64,000 nt of DNA from Dictyophora rubrovolvata. Lineage: Eukaryota; Basidiomycota; Agaricomycetes; Phallales; Phallaceae. Each line of letters begins with the position of its first letter. Within the stretch, counting starts at the first letter, position 1. The position numbers and the translations under genes were made by a program. The notes below the pieces were generated by a model. That model was not told the origin of the DNA. It ran no database searches and saw only the letters and a list, made by a program, of their open reading frames with translations. This document shows positions 1-13,000 of this stretch, in pieces. The stretch is from contig CP114122.1 in the NCBI GenBank assembly GCA_029959195.1, forward strand, positions 1,860,001 to 1,924,000. Reading direction: 5' to 3'.

Positions 1-1266
1 ATTATATGAACCGGTGCATCTTTCTAACAGGTGGAATTTGAAATCTCGAGAAGGGGGTACCGTCTGACAAAGTGTCTGAGTCTCCACATCGTATACTTCA
101 ATATTTCCACTTGGAAGAAGGGCAGTGACATAAGGGAAGTCGCAGGCTTGTTTTAAGAGTAAATGCATTTATATATCAGACTTTTGAAGATCAAACTTAC
201 TGATATGGACTGGATGTTCACTTAGTGTCAATGTTCCGCGGACGGGATCCGGGCCTCGAATGAAGACGCCCAAGCTACCTGCTTCATTGCGCGACATTAT
301 CAGAAACTCATTCTCTGATATAACCGCAATGGCAGGGTTGACCTGAGCATCACTTTGTGATTGTGACAGTGGTAGAAGAGGAATAGACGTATTAGTTTCA
401 AAATCCACAACTTGGTAGGTTTCTCGAGTTGCAAGGCAGATATATGACCCAGAAAGACGAGCAAGAATGGCACCATGAGGAAATTGAATCTCCTACAATT
501 TTCCGTTGCATGAGTGTAATCGGAGAGAGAAAATAGTCCAAAAGACTCTTGCCTTGCGAAACTGAAGCTTTCGTGTACTAAAAGTATACAGGTTTATAGC
601 ATTCCTTTTCAAAATGCACAGGCGAGCTTCTTGAGGACGAGGACGTCGATCGGGGGTGTGTCGACGTTGCACTTCGTCAACTGAAAATGTTACGACATGA
701 CGAATGGGATTGATTTCAGTGGAGGACTCGAGGTTTGGGAAGGAAAGGAAATGAACTTGATTGTCTATTCGGGGAAGAAGAGATTAGGTACTCGTCAAGA
801 AAGGAGACGAGGGAGTATATACCGGAGAGAACGAGAACTTGCTCAACGCTTGCAGCAATATATATTTGCTCAATAGGCTTAGAAGATGGCAAAGATTGAT
901 GTGTCAGCAGCTGGTAGCTTTCTAGCTTCAAAGGGAGCATAAGCAAAGTCTTGAAGCTGGTCATATGTAGGAACCGTACCGAGTCTCCGAGATTATCAAT
1001 GAACGCATACCTCAGAAGAGAGCCATTCGAACAGCCAATGTATAGTTCATTGCCTAAACACGAATTGAATAAACACAACCTCAAGAGTCGTTTATAAAAT
1101 GCATACCAAAAGCTTGGGCACATTGCACTCGAACTGGATTCTTAGTGTTATTTAACTTGTCGGTTTGAAGTGAGAGTCACGTACCTTGCACATTATCTAG
1201 GAGGTCTTTGACATTGGACACGAGATGCTGCAGATGATAGGGAGGTATAACTGGCTGCGCTGACAT
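1..1266 (-). CDS. VPS3: Vps3/TGFBRAP1-type vacuolar tethering subunit, N-terminal part (truncated by window)
   Basis: Predicted CORVET-type tether subunit acting with Rab5-like GTPases at endosomes. The exons read on the minus strand give an N-terminal CNH (citron homology) domain. Visible landmarks are YIGCSNGSLLRY, SKPIEQIYI, the run NPIRHVVTFSVDEVQ, ISENEFLIMS and DPVRGTL, in the order known for fungal Vps3/TGFBRAP1. The frame continues through at least four introns to the window edge (last readable stretch DFPYVTALLPSGNIEV), so the clathrin-repeat part lies outside. The start is taken at the Met of MSAQPVIPPYHL (1266); an in-frame Met at 1395 would add about 43 residues that do not resemble the family. 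The first intron donor near 1180 is unclear: GTGCAA keeps the frame, the better-looking GTACGT does not. Vps39 is the closest alternative, but the CNH wording fits Vps3 better. Confidence 0.8.
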
Positions 1267-1395
1267 GAGCGCATGAGCTCGAAAGTATTCACGATGACAG
1301 GGGCGTGACTGAGCCGGCGCATTGGCGCGGCAGATGGTCGACGGAACCAAAAAGTGCGTGCCCAAATGCTGTGTGCCCTCATTGGCAACAACCAA

Positions 1396-2220
1396 TAAAT
1401 GGCTTGAACTAGATCATATTTAGTGTCCTGAAGCCTCTGTCTTACGGGCGCGTCACGTTCAGAACCAGATGATAATTTGATATTGATGTCGATGCTGACG
1501 GCTTAAGCAGGAAAGGATGCTGTGTAGCCTTTTGAGAAGCGATTTGAGGTGAACTTAGCTGAGGTGAATGTACCAACTTCAGTAAGCCAATAGACAATCA
1601 TAATCAAGAACTACCCCCATACAACATGGCATGTATGCCTTCTTTTTGTATATGAAATTTATCCGGTAAGTGTAGCATATTGACAGCCCCAGTCCGTTAA
1701 CGGATCCATAGTCTTCCCAGTGGAAACTTCTGGACGCTGTCACACTGCACCGCTGTCAAGTCGTCTTCAAAAGTTGAGAATTTTACCACTTCAATTCCGT
1801 TGCATTTTAAAACATAAAATAAAATAGATGAGCTACATTAATGAGAAACAATATATGTGAGCTTCTTGACATTACTCGTGTAGTAATTTGGATGTGTTTG
1901 CCCAATTTCCGCCTGTGCTATTGCTGACTAATAAGTGACAACAAAACAAAGCGCACGGCAGTCGATTTCTTATCCCGCCACCACCTTCTTCACCACCACA
2001 CTCTCATCTAACAACCACAAACTTTGAACCAACAGTGTAAGTAATTTGCTCGCTCTTATGGTATAATTCCACACTCCAGCTGATATTCTACCCTCGTTTT
2101 TCCCGACCTTCACCCTCGTTTTTTGGCTCCTTCACATAAATGTGTTATCTTCCTATTTGCACTTACTCCCGTGGGATCGCCATCATTTGTCCCCTCTAGT
2201 TTTCTCAATAATATATCTTA
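1396..2220. other. Divergent intergenic region VPS3 / UBC4
   Basis: No coding frame is supportable here. It separates two divergent genes, so it should hold both promoters. From about 1975 the plus strand turns pyrimidine-rich and CACC-rich (CCACCACCTTCTTCACC), as is common before fungal transcription starts. A GTAAGT donor at 2039-2044 suggests a 5' UTR intron in UBC4 before the ATG at 2221. Confidence 0.5.
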
Positions 2221-2993
<773 letters not shown>

Positions 2994-3318
2994 TAGTTAG
3001 TGATTGGTGGTAACATTGGCTTCATACAAGCAGGCGGTCTCATTTGACTGCTGCTTTTCTTGTCGTTGTTTGTTCCTATGTTGTAGCCTATTTAGTGTCG
3101 TTTTCCCTTCATTAAGTACATCGGCATCTCATTCGTGTGTTCCATCTTCTCGTGCATATTAAACTTTGTTGTTCCAAGTCTCTCTATCTTGGGTATTTTA
3201 TGAGAAGAACCGAAAAGAATCATGTTTTGTGATAGCCATCTGGGCACGCGAGAGAATACACATAAGAGTCACTTCTAACATATGAGTCCGGGCCGACCCG
3301 GTTACTTGTCGTTCCATC
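2994..3318. other. Intergenic region UBC4 / CUE3
   Basis: Tandem plus-strand genes are separated by 325 bp. The left part is T-rich and should be the UBC4 3' UTR; the right part should hold the CUE3 promoter. No further gene seen. Confidence 0.4.
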
Positions 3319-5840
3319 ATGGCAATCTCTACTCTCCGTTTCTCGCCATACTCATGGCGGCGCACCGGTCAGCTTTCGAAAGAGCAGCAAAACAAGCTTG
3401 CTGACACTGTCTCAAAGCTACTTTACCAAATTATTTCATCAAGAAAATCTGGCAAAGAAACATTAGAGAACCACCCAGACCTTTCGTGGACTGGGACATT
3501 TGTTGATGCATACCTCGGCGATCTGGCGGGACATGTCTTGCAATGTCTCGTTGACGAGCCTGCGCATCAATGTGAATCATATTGGAGTGAAGAATCCCAT
3601 TCCGAAAAGGTAGTGAGGACTTTGACACTACGAGTGTTCCGCCTCTTTGTCAACACCCCTGCGCCGAACTCTAATACCGGCGTGCTATTCAATCTATCCA
3701 ATTTAGTGGATTTTATTATAGCTTATGGCGCCGATTATCCAAAGACGACAGGGAGCATTCTCTCCGAGGCCCTTTCTATGTTACCGCCCGGACTAGTAGC
3801 CTCATACAGGAGCGAACTCGTTTCATCTTTGAAAAAGTCGCTGAACAACGTCAATTCGCGCTCTTCTTCAATATCTGCCTGTAAAACGGCCTATATCGTG
3901 TCTCATATTCTCAAAAGTATCACTTTCGGGAATCAAACCAAAACTTTAATAATGGCATTTGCTGAAGAAGCCGAGTTCGTAGAAGCAATAGCCAAGGCTT
4001 ACAGTACATGTCATTTCAATCACGGCAAGCTCAATCCCTCTCCAGACTATCTAGAAGGCCAGCGATGGTACCGAGTGAAAATTGAACTCGTCGATTCACT
4101 CCACGCCATGGTGAGCTTTCTCATTCGGGATATTTTCGAAAACCACAACATCTTGTTTGGAATGCTCATCACGCTTCTAAATCACGATCACCTTTCCACC
4201 CGATCACCATCGTCTTCAGCTTCGATGTCGCCATTAAATACCGAGAGTGTCCTTCGGGATTATGAATATGCGTTTACCCTTTCTCAAGCATTGGTGGACG
4301 CATTTGGAACCGATCACGATGATTCTCGTGTCTACTCGATAATTGTCTCTTTACAAGAGCTGGTCCCAGCGCGGAACAAAAAGAGGATTGCGGGCCCATG
4401 GTTAAAACCGTTTCTTGAAAATCGAAAAACGGTCTCGAAATCTCAAATTTCTGGCTCGTATCCTATCTCCAAACATGAGAGCGAGACATCATTTGTAACA
4501 AGTTCTAAGAAAGACAAAGGGAAAGGGAAAGCCATTGATTTAGGCGTTCCCAGTGAAGAAGTGATATGATTTTGCTTTTTATCTTGAAAATAAACTAATG
4601 TTTCATGTAGCATTCTATGCTAGATATCGATCTCGCTGTCTCTCAGGTTCTCGATATATTCCCTGACCAATCAGTAGAAACTGTCCAAAGATACCTTCAA
4701 TATCCCTCTTTCCAGGGCGATACCGAAAAGGTTATTGCCGCTCTACTTGAAGGAAATATACCGCCCGACCTACTGACGGACGAGCCTCCTAAACAAGTCG
4801 TTGATCATCCACCAACCTCTCACTCGGAATTTAAATATACAAAAGACCGGCGTAACATATGGGATGAGATCGCGATAGATGAATCGCAACTGCGGATTGG
4901 TAAAACAAGGTTTGCCTTTATTCTCATGGACACTTTTCTTCGCTGAAAACGTGCCAAACCCAAGGAATGATGCAGATGCTATTCTTAATGATCGATCTTT
5001 CATGGAACAAATGAAAGCTGATATTCTCCGTCGTGCTCAAGAAAATTCAGACGACGAAGAAGAGGCAGACGTTGGAATTTATAAAGGCAAAGGCAAAGCT
5101 GTGGCGGGTCCTGCATTTTTTGATGATTCGGAGGTTGACGTTAATGTCAAAGTTGGTGGTGATGGTGAAGCGACCTCTGACTCTGACTCCGAGCACGAGG
5201 GCGATGAGACTGAGGTTTGTCCCCGTCTTCTGCTGTCTTGAATGCGTTTTTCAGGTCTAAAACTTGACATACTGTAGGCTGTCCCAACTCCGGAAACCAT
5301 TTTGGAATTGGCTTATATCGATAACCCGAAACTGTTCGATCGCGATGCTGCTACGCGAAGATCGAAAGCCCGAGCAGATCTCAGAGCTAAAACAGGATGG
5401 GTGGACGAGCAGATTGAAGGTTGGAGGATCATGCTCGAACGAAACGTTAGTAGTAGGCTTCATAACGAGCGATGTCAGCGATTGCTTATTCGTGCGTTTT
5501 ACAGCCCAGGAAAGACAAGATACTTCAAAAGTTTGAATTCTCGAGTAACAAACCTATTCAAGCTGAAACGTCGTCCGCATCAAAATCGGCTTCTACCAGT
5601 GAAGTCACTGAACAACAACCCGATGCCGACCACGGACATCATGGTCGAGGACGCGGACGTGGTAGAGGGGGTGGTAGAGGTGGTAGAGGAGGTGGACGGG
5701 GTATGCACCACCAACAAGGCGAGGCTTCATCTTCTCGAGATCATACCTGGAAAGACAAGAATAAATCACGCATGGCCAACCATAACCGAAAGCGAGGTCA
5801 TGATAAAAAAATGGCTCGTGGGTTTGGAGCTGCCGGCTAA
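3319..5840 (+). CDS. CUE3: CUE-domain protein, Cue3/Rqt3 (ASCC2) homologue
   Basis: Likely ubiquitin-binding subunit of the RQT/ASCC complex, which splits collided ribosomes after Ubc4/Hel2-type ubiquitination. A 414-residue helical N-terminal part (start MAISTLRFSPYSWRR) is followed, after an intron at 4561-4610, by a CUE domain starting HSMLDIDLAVSQVLDIFPDQ with the FP motif and the LL pair in IAALLEG. Further introns lie at 4910-4964, 5216-5278 and about 5446-5507. After the CUE comes the conserved segment LRIGKTRNDADAILNDRSF, an acidic patch (DDEEEADVG), TPETILELAYIDNPKLFDRD, and a C-terminal GRGRGRGGGRGGRGGGRG box ending ARGFGAAG. The RGG-type tail suggests direct RNA contact. Lies 325 bp downstream of UBC4 on the same strand. 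Confidence 0.88.
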
Positions 5841-6009
5841 TCACGGATTGTGATTATTATGTATTATTTTTTAAATAAATAATAACGACTGTATTTTGAA
5901 ACGTGAATAGAGCAGAGCAGTGAACCTTCTATTGAATTGTCCCAGTATTAGTAATTACCGTACTATACTATGGGTACATGTGTACGCGACTCTGGACTTG
6001 GCTTTCATC

Positions 6010-6520
6010 ATGTCAAACGTACAAGCTCCTCATACTAATGCGGCGGGGCTCGCGAAATATCGTGGTCAACATGTGAGACTATGGGCGAAGGTTCTCAAAG
6101 TATGTCATAAGTCGGGGAGCTAGCTTAAATTTTTTTATAAATGGTTGTCGGTTGTTTTAGTTACAAGGAGAGACCGCTATCGTCCAGGCTAGCGATGGAA
6201 CAGAAGTCAAAGTCAAAATGCTCCGAGTGCGGTTTTATTCGTTTATCTTATTATTGTAGCTAAAAATTCGTTGATAGGGCGTTTCTATGACCGATCCCTT
6301 TGTAGAGATTATTGGTAAAGCGGAGGAAGGCAATGTGATGACCATGCTGGCCTGTACGGATTTAGGATCAGACTTCAGTCAGCTAATTTCATTGTTTTTT
6401 TGCACAAAATCCACAATATTTACGACTTGTTTCAAAGCCGATAAAGATCTAGAAAACTATAATCGCTGCGTAGAAGCATCTGAACATCCTAAATTCCGGC
6501 ATCTCTTTTTCTCATCATAA
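6010..6520 (+). CDS. RFA3: Replication protein A 14 kDa subunit
   Basis: Smallest subunit of the heterotrimeric single-strand DNA-binding complex RPA, used in replication, repair and recombination. Four exons (6010-6099, 6161-6226, 6278-6377, 6438-6520) give 112 residues, close to the family's roughly 120. The single OB-fold reads LAKYRGQHVRLWAKVLKLQG, then ETAIVQASDGTEVKVKMLR and SMTDPFVEIIGKAEEGN, followed by the C-terminal helix ending PKFRHLF. The start at 6010 (MSNVQAPHTNAAGLAKY) is the first Met fitting the family; an upstream in-frame stretch has no similarity. It is convergent with RLI1, whose stop lies 113 bp away. Confidence 0.88.
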
Positions 6521-6633
6521 TTTCCACACCTCATGCTATCTCTCCTGACTACATGTCCAACCATATACAGGTTTAATATGCAATTTTAAAATCTTCTCAG
6601 CATGTTCGAGGACCAAAGAAGAATCGCTGCAGT

Positions 6634-9058
6634 CTACTCCTCCAAGAAAAAGTAATTGCCGCTGACTGAGGAGAATCAAAACCGACATACTAATCCTTGC
6701 CAAAAGGTACTTACCCTTCTGCTCCTTATCTTTTACACTATTTAGCTTGTTGACACGAGGTCTGTAATTCGTCGGGTCTCGTCTGAATGTAATTTCGAGA
6801 GAAGCCAAGAACTGATTCATTCCCGTCAGAAGCGATTGCGGTCTAAGAAATAAGATATATAAGAATAAGCATGCATTGAATTGAATAAGAACAAGCTTAC
6901 GGTGTGGCTGTGGCTGCTACCGCAGGTCTGCCTTCAAATACTATGACGCGATCAGCCAAGTACGTTGCCATAATGAAATCATGTTCAATAACAAAGGCAG
7001 TTTTCTTGGCGTGCAAAATAAATCTAAGAAATTAAATTAATATGTATTCTTACTCCACGTGCCTGCTAGCGTACCGTTTAATAACTTTACTCGCAATAAT
7101 ACGTTGTTCAGAATCCAAGAAACTGGGAAATTTGTTAATGGTCGATAAGTCAAGGAAAGTGTAAAGCACGAACCTGCTGGGTTCGTCCAAAAGGTAAATT
7201 TGAACGTTGGGTTTACCTAGGGATTTGCGTAAATAGAGAACTAGGACAGCGGACCTATATTTATCTCACCCAGGGCGAGGACAATGGCGACTCGTTGCAA
7301 TTCACCACCAGAAAGTGTTTGTACATCTTGGTCAACAATATTCTCTATCATCATCGGCTTGACAACATCGGTTTGGAATTGGGGATGCATGAAGGCAGAC
7401 TTGATTTGTTTGAGCAATAACATCCGAACAGTTCCTTGGAACTTGGGTGATATTGTTTGCGGTTTCAAAGAAACGGCAAACGTTTGTTTGTCTGTTTCAT
7501 CATCGGGCTTGTCACCAGCGAGTAATCGGACTAATGTTGTTTTTCCGGTTCCATTTTCACCCAACATGACAATTATTTCAGAATCGGTGAAGTCACCAGC
7601 TTCGACTGTCAGCTTGAAGCCACCAAGTGTTTTCGTCATGGCAGGGTAGGAGTAATGCCGTGTTTTATCCAGGAGAACCTCTTCGGCAGTCTCAACCATT
7701 TTGAACGATAGGGAATCGTCGCGGAATCGTAAGTTTTCCGTTGGAATAAATCCATCCAAGAAGATGTTAATACCTGAAATTTTTAGGATAACTATTATAC
7801 CTTGGCTAATAATAAATCGAGACGCACCTTCTCTGACAGAGTATGGCATGGTAACTACACCGTACATACCAGCTTTGCCATATAAACAACAAATAAAATC
7901 GGATAAATAGTCCAATACGGATAAATCGTGCTCTACGGCGACTACATAGCAATCAGGGTTGAGCAACCCTCGAATGGTTCGAGCTGCTCGTAGCCGCTGT
8001 TTGATGTCTAAGTAACTCGACGGTTCATCAAACATATATCTATCGTTTCAGATGATTAGTTGGAAAAACCCTCCCGAAGAAGGGTAGTTCATGACTTACA
8101 CGTCGGCATTTTGAATGCAAGACATGGCAATGGCAAAACGCTGTAGTTCACCACCACTCAGCTGTGAAACTTGCCGTTCTAAAACTTCATTAAGCTCTAA
8201 TTCGTCTAACATCTGTTGCTTGTTGTCCAACTCGAGTTTTTGATCCAACATCTGCGAGACGGTAAGCTCTCCTTTGATCGCTCGGGGAATGTGGTCGACA
8301 TATTGCGGTTTAATAAGAGCTTTCAAATTATCTTCCAGCACTTTGGTAAAATAGTTCTGCAACTCGGAACCACGGAAGTGCTTCAATATTTCTTGCCAGT
8401 CTGGGGGGTCCTATGTTTTGTGTTCGGAATTAACAGAGATGCAACCAGAGATTTAAGAAACAACGCTTCCTGACATCGTATTTTCCCAAATTTGGTTTTA
8501 GTTTTCCGGCTAGAATTTTTAAAGCGGTACTTTTTCCAATACCGTTCGTACCGACGAGACCAAGAACCTGGCCCGGTCGTGGTGTTGGTAATCGATGTAG
8601 CTTGAAAGTGTTTGCAGCATAACGATGTGTAACTTGTGATGCAAGATCGGTAGGCAGATTGATAATCGCGATCGCTTCAAACGGGCATCTTGATGTAAAC
8701 AGAGAGGTCAGAAGGGGCGTAAGTTACTAATAGAGATCCCCCAACATACTTCTTCACGCAAATGCCACATCCGATACATAAAACTTCGGAGATAAAAGCG
8801 ATCTTGTCTGTCGATTTGACCTCTATGCACAATTTACCTTTTGAAATAATAGATATCAAAAAAATCTCCAAAAGAAATTTATTTAATCTGCGTACCCATT
8901 TTCACCACCGGACATGACTTGTGCAGAAAGTCAGCATCATATGAGAACATCTAAACAAGCAACAACTATCTTTCCCGTACCTTTTTGCATTCTTGAGCAC
9001 ATCTTTTTGGACGACATCTATTCGAGTCGACGATTGCGATACGAGTGATTTTGTCCAT
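6634..9058 (-). CDS. RLI1: ABCE1/Rli1 ribosome-recycling ATPase
   Basis: Essential iron-sulfur ABC ATPase that splits 80S ribosomes after termination or rescue. Reading from 9058: [20 protein letters not shown], the first cysteines of the FeS region, then [13 protein letters not shown]1 with Walker [10 protein letters not shown] and signature [30 protein letters not shown] and the hinge; NBD2 with Walker [10 protein letters not shown], signature [16 protein letters not shown], Walker B LLDEPS; and the C-terminal RPRVNK...KDKEQ stretch. The last exon, after an intron at about 6666-6712, gives SGNYFFLEE and the stop, matching the conserved Rli1 end. At least ten short introns interrupt it. It shares a 157 bp promoter region with the divergent parvulin gene. 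Confidence 0.95.
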
Positions 9059-9215
9059 CGTAGTCCGATTTTCGACGCAGCAAGTATCTCTGGTAGCAGG
9101 TGAAAGCCGACAATAACTCCTCCGACTATGCCAGAGCGCTTGGTGGTTCTTGCCGCCGTGCCATGTCGACTCGGACGCTCTTCAAGTCACACAGCCACGA
9201 CTTTGTTAACGGTGC

Positions 9216-9856
9216 ATGCCCCCAAAGAAACCGACTGACAAAAAGAGTGGGGGAAATGGTAAGAAAGTGAGAGACAAGTCCGATGCGAAGACTGGCGATT
9301 CTTCTGGTTCGAAGGCATGTGGAATCACTATGATCAACTTGCTTGTTTGTTCAATGAGCGGGTTCACCAATTCAGGCCAAAAATGGCCTCAAACCTGCTA
9401 CTGCAATAAATGTCAGACATATTCTCTGTGAAAAGCAAAGCAGAGCCCTTGAAGCTCTAGGCAAAATTCAGGTTTGTCTCGCTGCGGATGCTTAGATGAT
9501 ACTGAGGTAAATATGTTATCAGGAAGGACAAAGATTTGATAAGGTGGCTCAAGAGTATTCGGAAGACAAAGCCAAGGGTGAGTGTCATTGTTATCTGTTT
9601 TCGTTTTGCTCATCGTATGTATTTCATATTTGTAGCTGGCGGGTCGCTTGGTTGGATGACCCGAGGTTCCATGGTGGGACCTTTTCAAGATGCTGCTTTC
9701 GCCCTCGAACCCTCTACAGTCGACAAACCGACCTTGTCATCACTGGTCAAGACCAATTTTGGTTATCACGTGTGTTTCTTGAATTTCAAGTTCTTCGTTA
9801 CCTGTATAAGCTTGATTAAAATTATATAGATCATTATGGTCGAAGGAAGACGTTGA
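9216..9856 (+). CDS. PIN4: Par14/PIN4-type parvulin prolyl isomerase
   Basis: Small peptidyl-prolyl cis/trans isomerase of the parvulin family, associated in animals with pre-rRNA processing. A basic, Lys/Gly-rich N-terminus ([17 protein letters not shown]) precedes the rotamase domain: [60 protein letters not shown], ending [16 protein letters not shown]. Introns fall after KIQ, inside the codon after DKAK, and after FGYH. The first intron's donor is uncertain: GTGAGA after NGKK (about 9267) keeps the frame with the acceptor at about 9378, so the true basic tail could be longer. No WW domain, so this is not Pin1/Ess1. The stop is 210 bp from the convergent SNT1 stop. Confidence 0.9.
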
Positions 9857-10066
9857 TCATGCTGAACGAGCCCCGTGCTTCTCACTTTGGAAAGAATACA
9901 AACAACTCTCGTATTATATCGTTGGCAATATCCGAACATAGTGCATGATTCAATAAAGTTAGTTTGAATGAATGTTCAACCAGCACTCCCTCATAATACA
10001 CAACACCCATCGAAGTCGAGGAACAATAAAAATACATGATGTGCTGATCTAGATAAAAGGACCATG

Positions 10067-13000
10067 TCAAGTGCGTGACGTCCTTGCGAGTTTGTCTTCG
10101 ACTTCCTTGGCGATACGCTCGAACTCGCGATGCTTCCGGAAATAATTTCGACATTGTAGCTCGGTTTTGGCAGGCATTCCAGCCGCAATTTTCTTGAAAT
10201 CTTTCCCATGTTCCTTCACCAACTTGAGGTATTGCGCCTCCTCAGCTTTAGTCCAAACGTATGAAGTCACCTTTACTGGAGCGGTCGAAGGACTCGTTTC
10301 TTCAGTTCTAACAGGATGTCTTGGTTGTTTAGGAGGTCTTCCTGGAGGTCGTTTAATTTTTTCTTTAGATTTTTCTGTTGAAACGACGACCACATCAGTT
10401 TCCGTCGGGACGGGTTCTACCAGCTTGACCGATCGTGTTCGGCGGTGGTCCACTACTATGGCTGAGTCATCGACTTCTTCAGGGGACTCGGATCTGGATT
10501 TAGAATTTGCATCATTCTTTGCGGCATCAAGGCTGGAAGGCACATTGCTCATGTTAAGAGAACCTGCACCACCACCACTTTGAACTCCTTTTAGCAAGGA
10601 GCGTCGACTTATAATCTTCTGGCCGTTGATAGCTGCCATACCGCCAAACTGTTGCATTTGTCGGTGTCCAGCGTCATCATCTTGACCACGCGAAGGTTTC
10701 ATAATGTCCGCAAGAAGAGCGTTTCCTTTTCCCTTTCCTTTTCCACCTTTACGACCCCGTTTTCGTTTTGGACCATATTTCTTGACAGCTGCTCGAAAAT
10801 CAAGCAGCTCTTTTTTATGCAAGTAGTAGAACATGATACATTCAGTCGGCGTTTTTCCGGGCAGGAATGAGGCAATGACGTCAAATTGCTTGGGATAGGT
10901 ACCAAATTTTTCCAAGAATAGGTCTTTTTCCTCTTCAGTCCAGCGTCCTAAGGCAGAATAAGTGTCGAAAAATTCAACAGGATCTTCGATGAGACCATTG
11001 TCGTCAAGATAAGAAACGTCAAGGTTATTACAATCTGAAGTGAGGAGGTCAGGTATAGTCGCAGTATTTCTGATGGCGAGGACATTAGGGTCTGTCATGT
11101 CTTCATTTCCCAACGCAGCAATTATTTGTTCCATCTCCAAATCCGAGCGGACTATGTCACCAAAGCCTGCTGTACGGCGTGAGGCACGAAATGTAGGACT
11201 AGGAGGTAGCGTGATCTGCGAAGCTAAGTCTTGATCCAATTTCCGACAGTTAGTTACCCAACGCATGTGAAGTGTCTTATATTCGGCTCGAAGCCGACGA
11301 GTCTTAGCCGCGAAGTCTTCTGAGCGCTTCTTAAATTGTTCAATGAGAACCTGAGCGACACTTGAGTGGGTTTCCAGTCTTCGCTGAAACTGAACGTCCT
11401 CCATAACATCTTGAACTAGTTCTTTGTTGCTTGTCTGCTTGCGCATAGCTGAAGCATCTTTTAAAGCAAGGTTGGCCTCGAATACATAGTCATATCGCGT
11501 TTCAACTGGAAGCGCCTTTGTATTGATTGTACCCGCAACAAATTGGCGCAAAGCGGATGCTAGATCTGTTTTGGGCAGAGTAGGACGGTCAAAATTTTCA
11601 ACGATCGGCATCGGGGCCGGAATTTCAACGTCTGCAGCCTCCTCAATAATGTTAATAACTGGGGATGACGATAGTGGGGCGAAATCTGTCAATGGAGAGG
11701 ATTCTGGCACTTGAGTAGACGATACAATAGTGACTTCGGAAAAATGGGCTTTTGGGTCTAGAATTATGGGAGAATTTGGAAGAGGACTTTCGCTTTCGGT
11801 CATCGAGAGGATGTCATCGGAAGGAGTAGTCCTATCTAGCCTCTTATCCGAACCAATCTCCATTCGGTCGTCGGGATTTAATTCGCCCCTCAAGGGAGCG
11901 AATATTATTTGCGGTTCCGGTCCCGTAGGGGACAACCCCGAACCCTCGAGACGTACTTCTTCATCCGCCCGACCGCTGGGGACATCCTCTTGCAATGAAT
12001 TCACTACTGGAATAGAAGCTGAAGATAGTCCGAATAAGTAAAAAATAATTAGTCACCTTCATATAAAGCCCCGGGAGGTGTCTCACTCGCTATGAGAGGC
12101 TCCGAAATTTCTGCAAATTTGGTTAACTACTTAGGATGTTTTAATTTTTTTAAAATTCATACCTATTTTGCCATCCTCCACTCCAGCATGATTATTACTA
12201 ACAGTAATATTTATATCAAGTTTGGGAACACCGTTTTTATTAAACCGCATCCCAGGGAGTTCAAGATTATCTTCAATAGATGGGAAGGAAAGCGGTATCT
12301 GAGATTGGACAGGAAAGGACTCCTGCTTGGGAGGGCGGACTGTAGGAAAAGTGGGTGAGCCGTCATGCGGCACATTATTCTGTTCATCAAATTGATTGGA
12401 GACTTCAAAAACGGCTTCATTCGATTTGCCTTCACCATCCGAGTTCACGGACGACCGGATTGAGCTTTCTGAAGAGCATGAGGAGGCGGAAGATGATCTC
12501 CTCTTTCGTCCTCGTCTAATTTCCGACACTTTTTTATAATCGGAAGCCGAACTTGATTTCGGTAAGTTCATATTCGATGGCTCAGATTCCCTTCTCATTT
12601 CTCTGTGGTAAGATATACTTCCGTTTAAATTATTGTGCGAGGCCTCAGAAAATCCATTGGATTTTGAGTTTTGAATTAAGTAGCGTGTCTGGTCACCGTC
12701 ATAGCGAGAACGGCTATGATCAGAACTACGAGACATCGAACGACTATGACGGTTGGACTGTAGACTTCGGGAACGCGAAGTCTCGGATGATGATTCTGAC
12801 TGTGAGGGCGACCTTCGTGGACGAGCAGAAATTCTAGCTGATATTCGATGAAGGGGTCGACGTTTTGGAGTATATGTAGACTGCGTCCATCTATGATTAT
12901 CTGGGGGGCGATGGAAATCACGATAACGGTCTCGCTGCTGAAATCGAGAAGACGCCTGGGATAGGGGTGGAGGTATAGGAATGTGCTGAAATCTGCGGTT

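Noticed and set aside
9536-9829. Alternative frames across the parvulin exons
   Set aside because: They merge the exons with introns; only the spliced frame gives a complete rotamase domain.
12092-12358. Open frame opposite the SNT1 exon junction
   Set aside because: It is antisense to the short SNT1 exon and its flanking introns; composition is that of a shadow frame.
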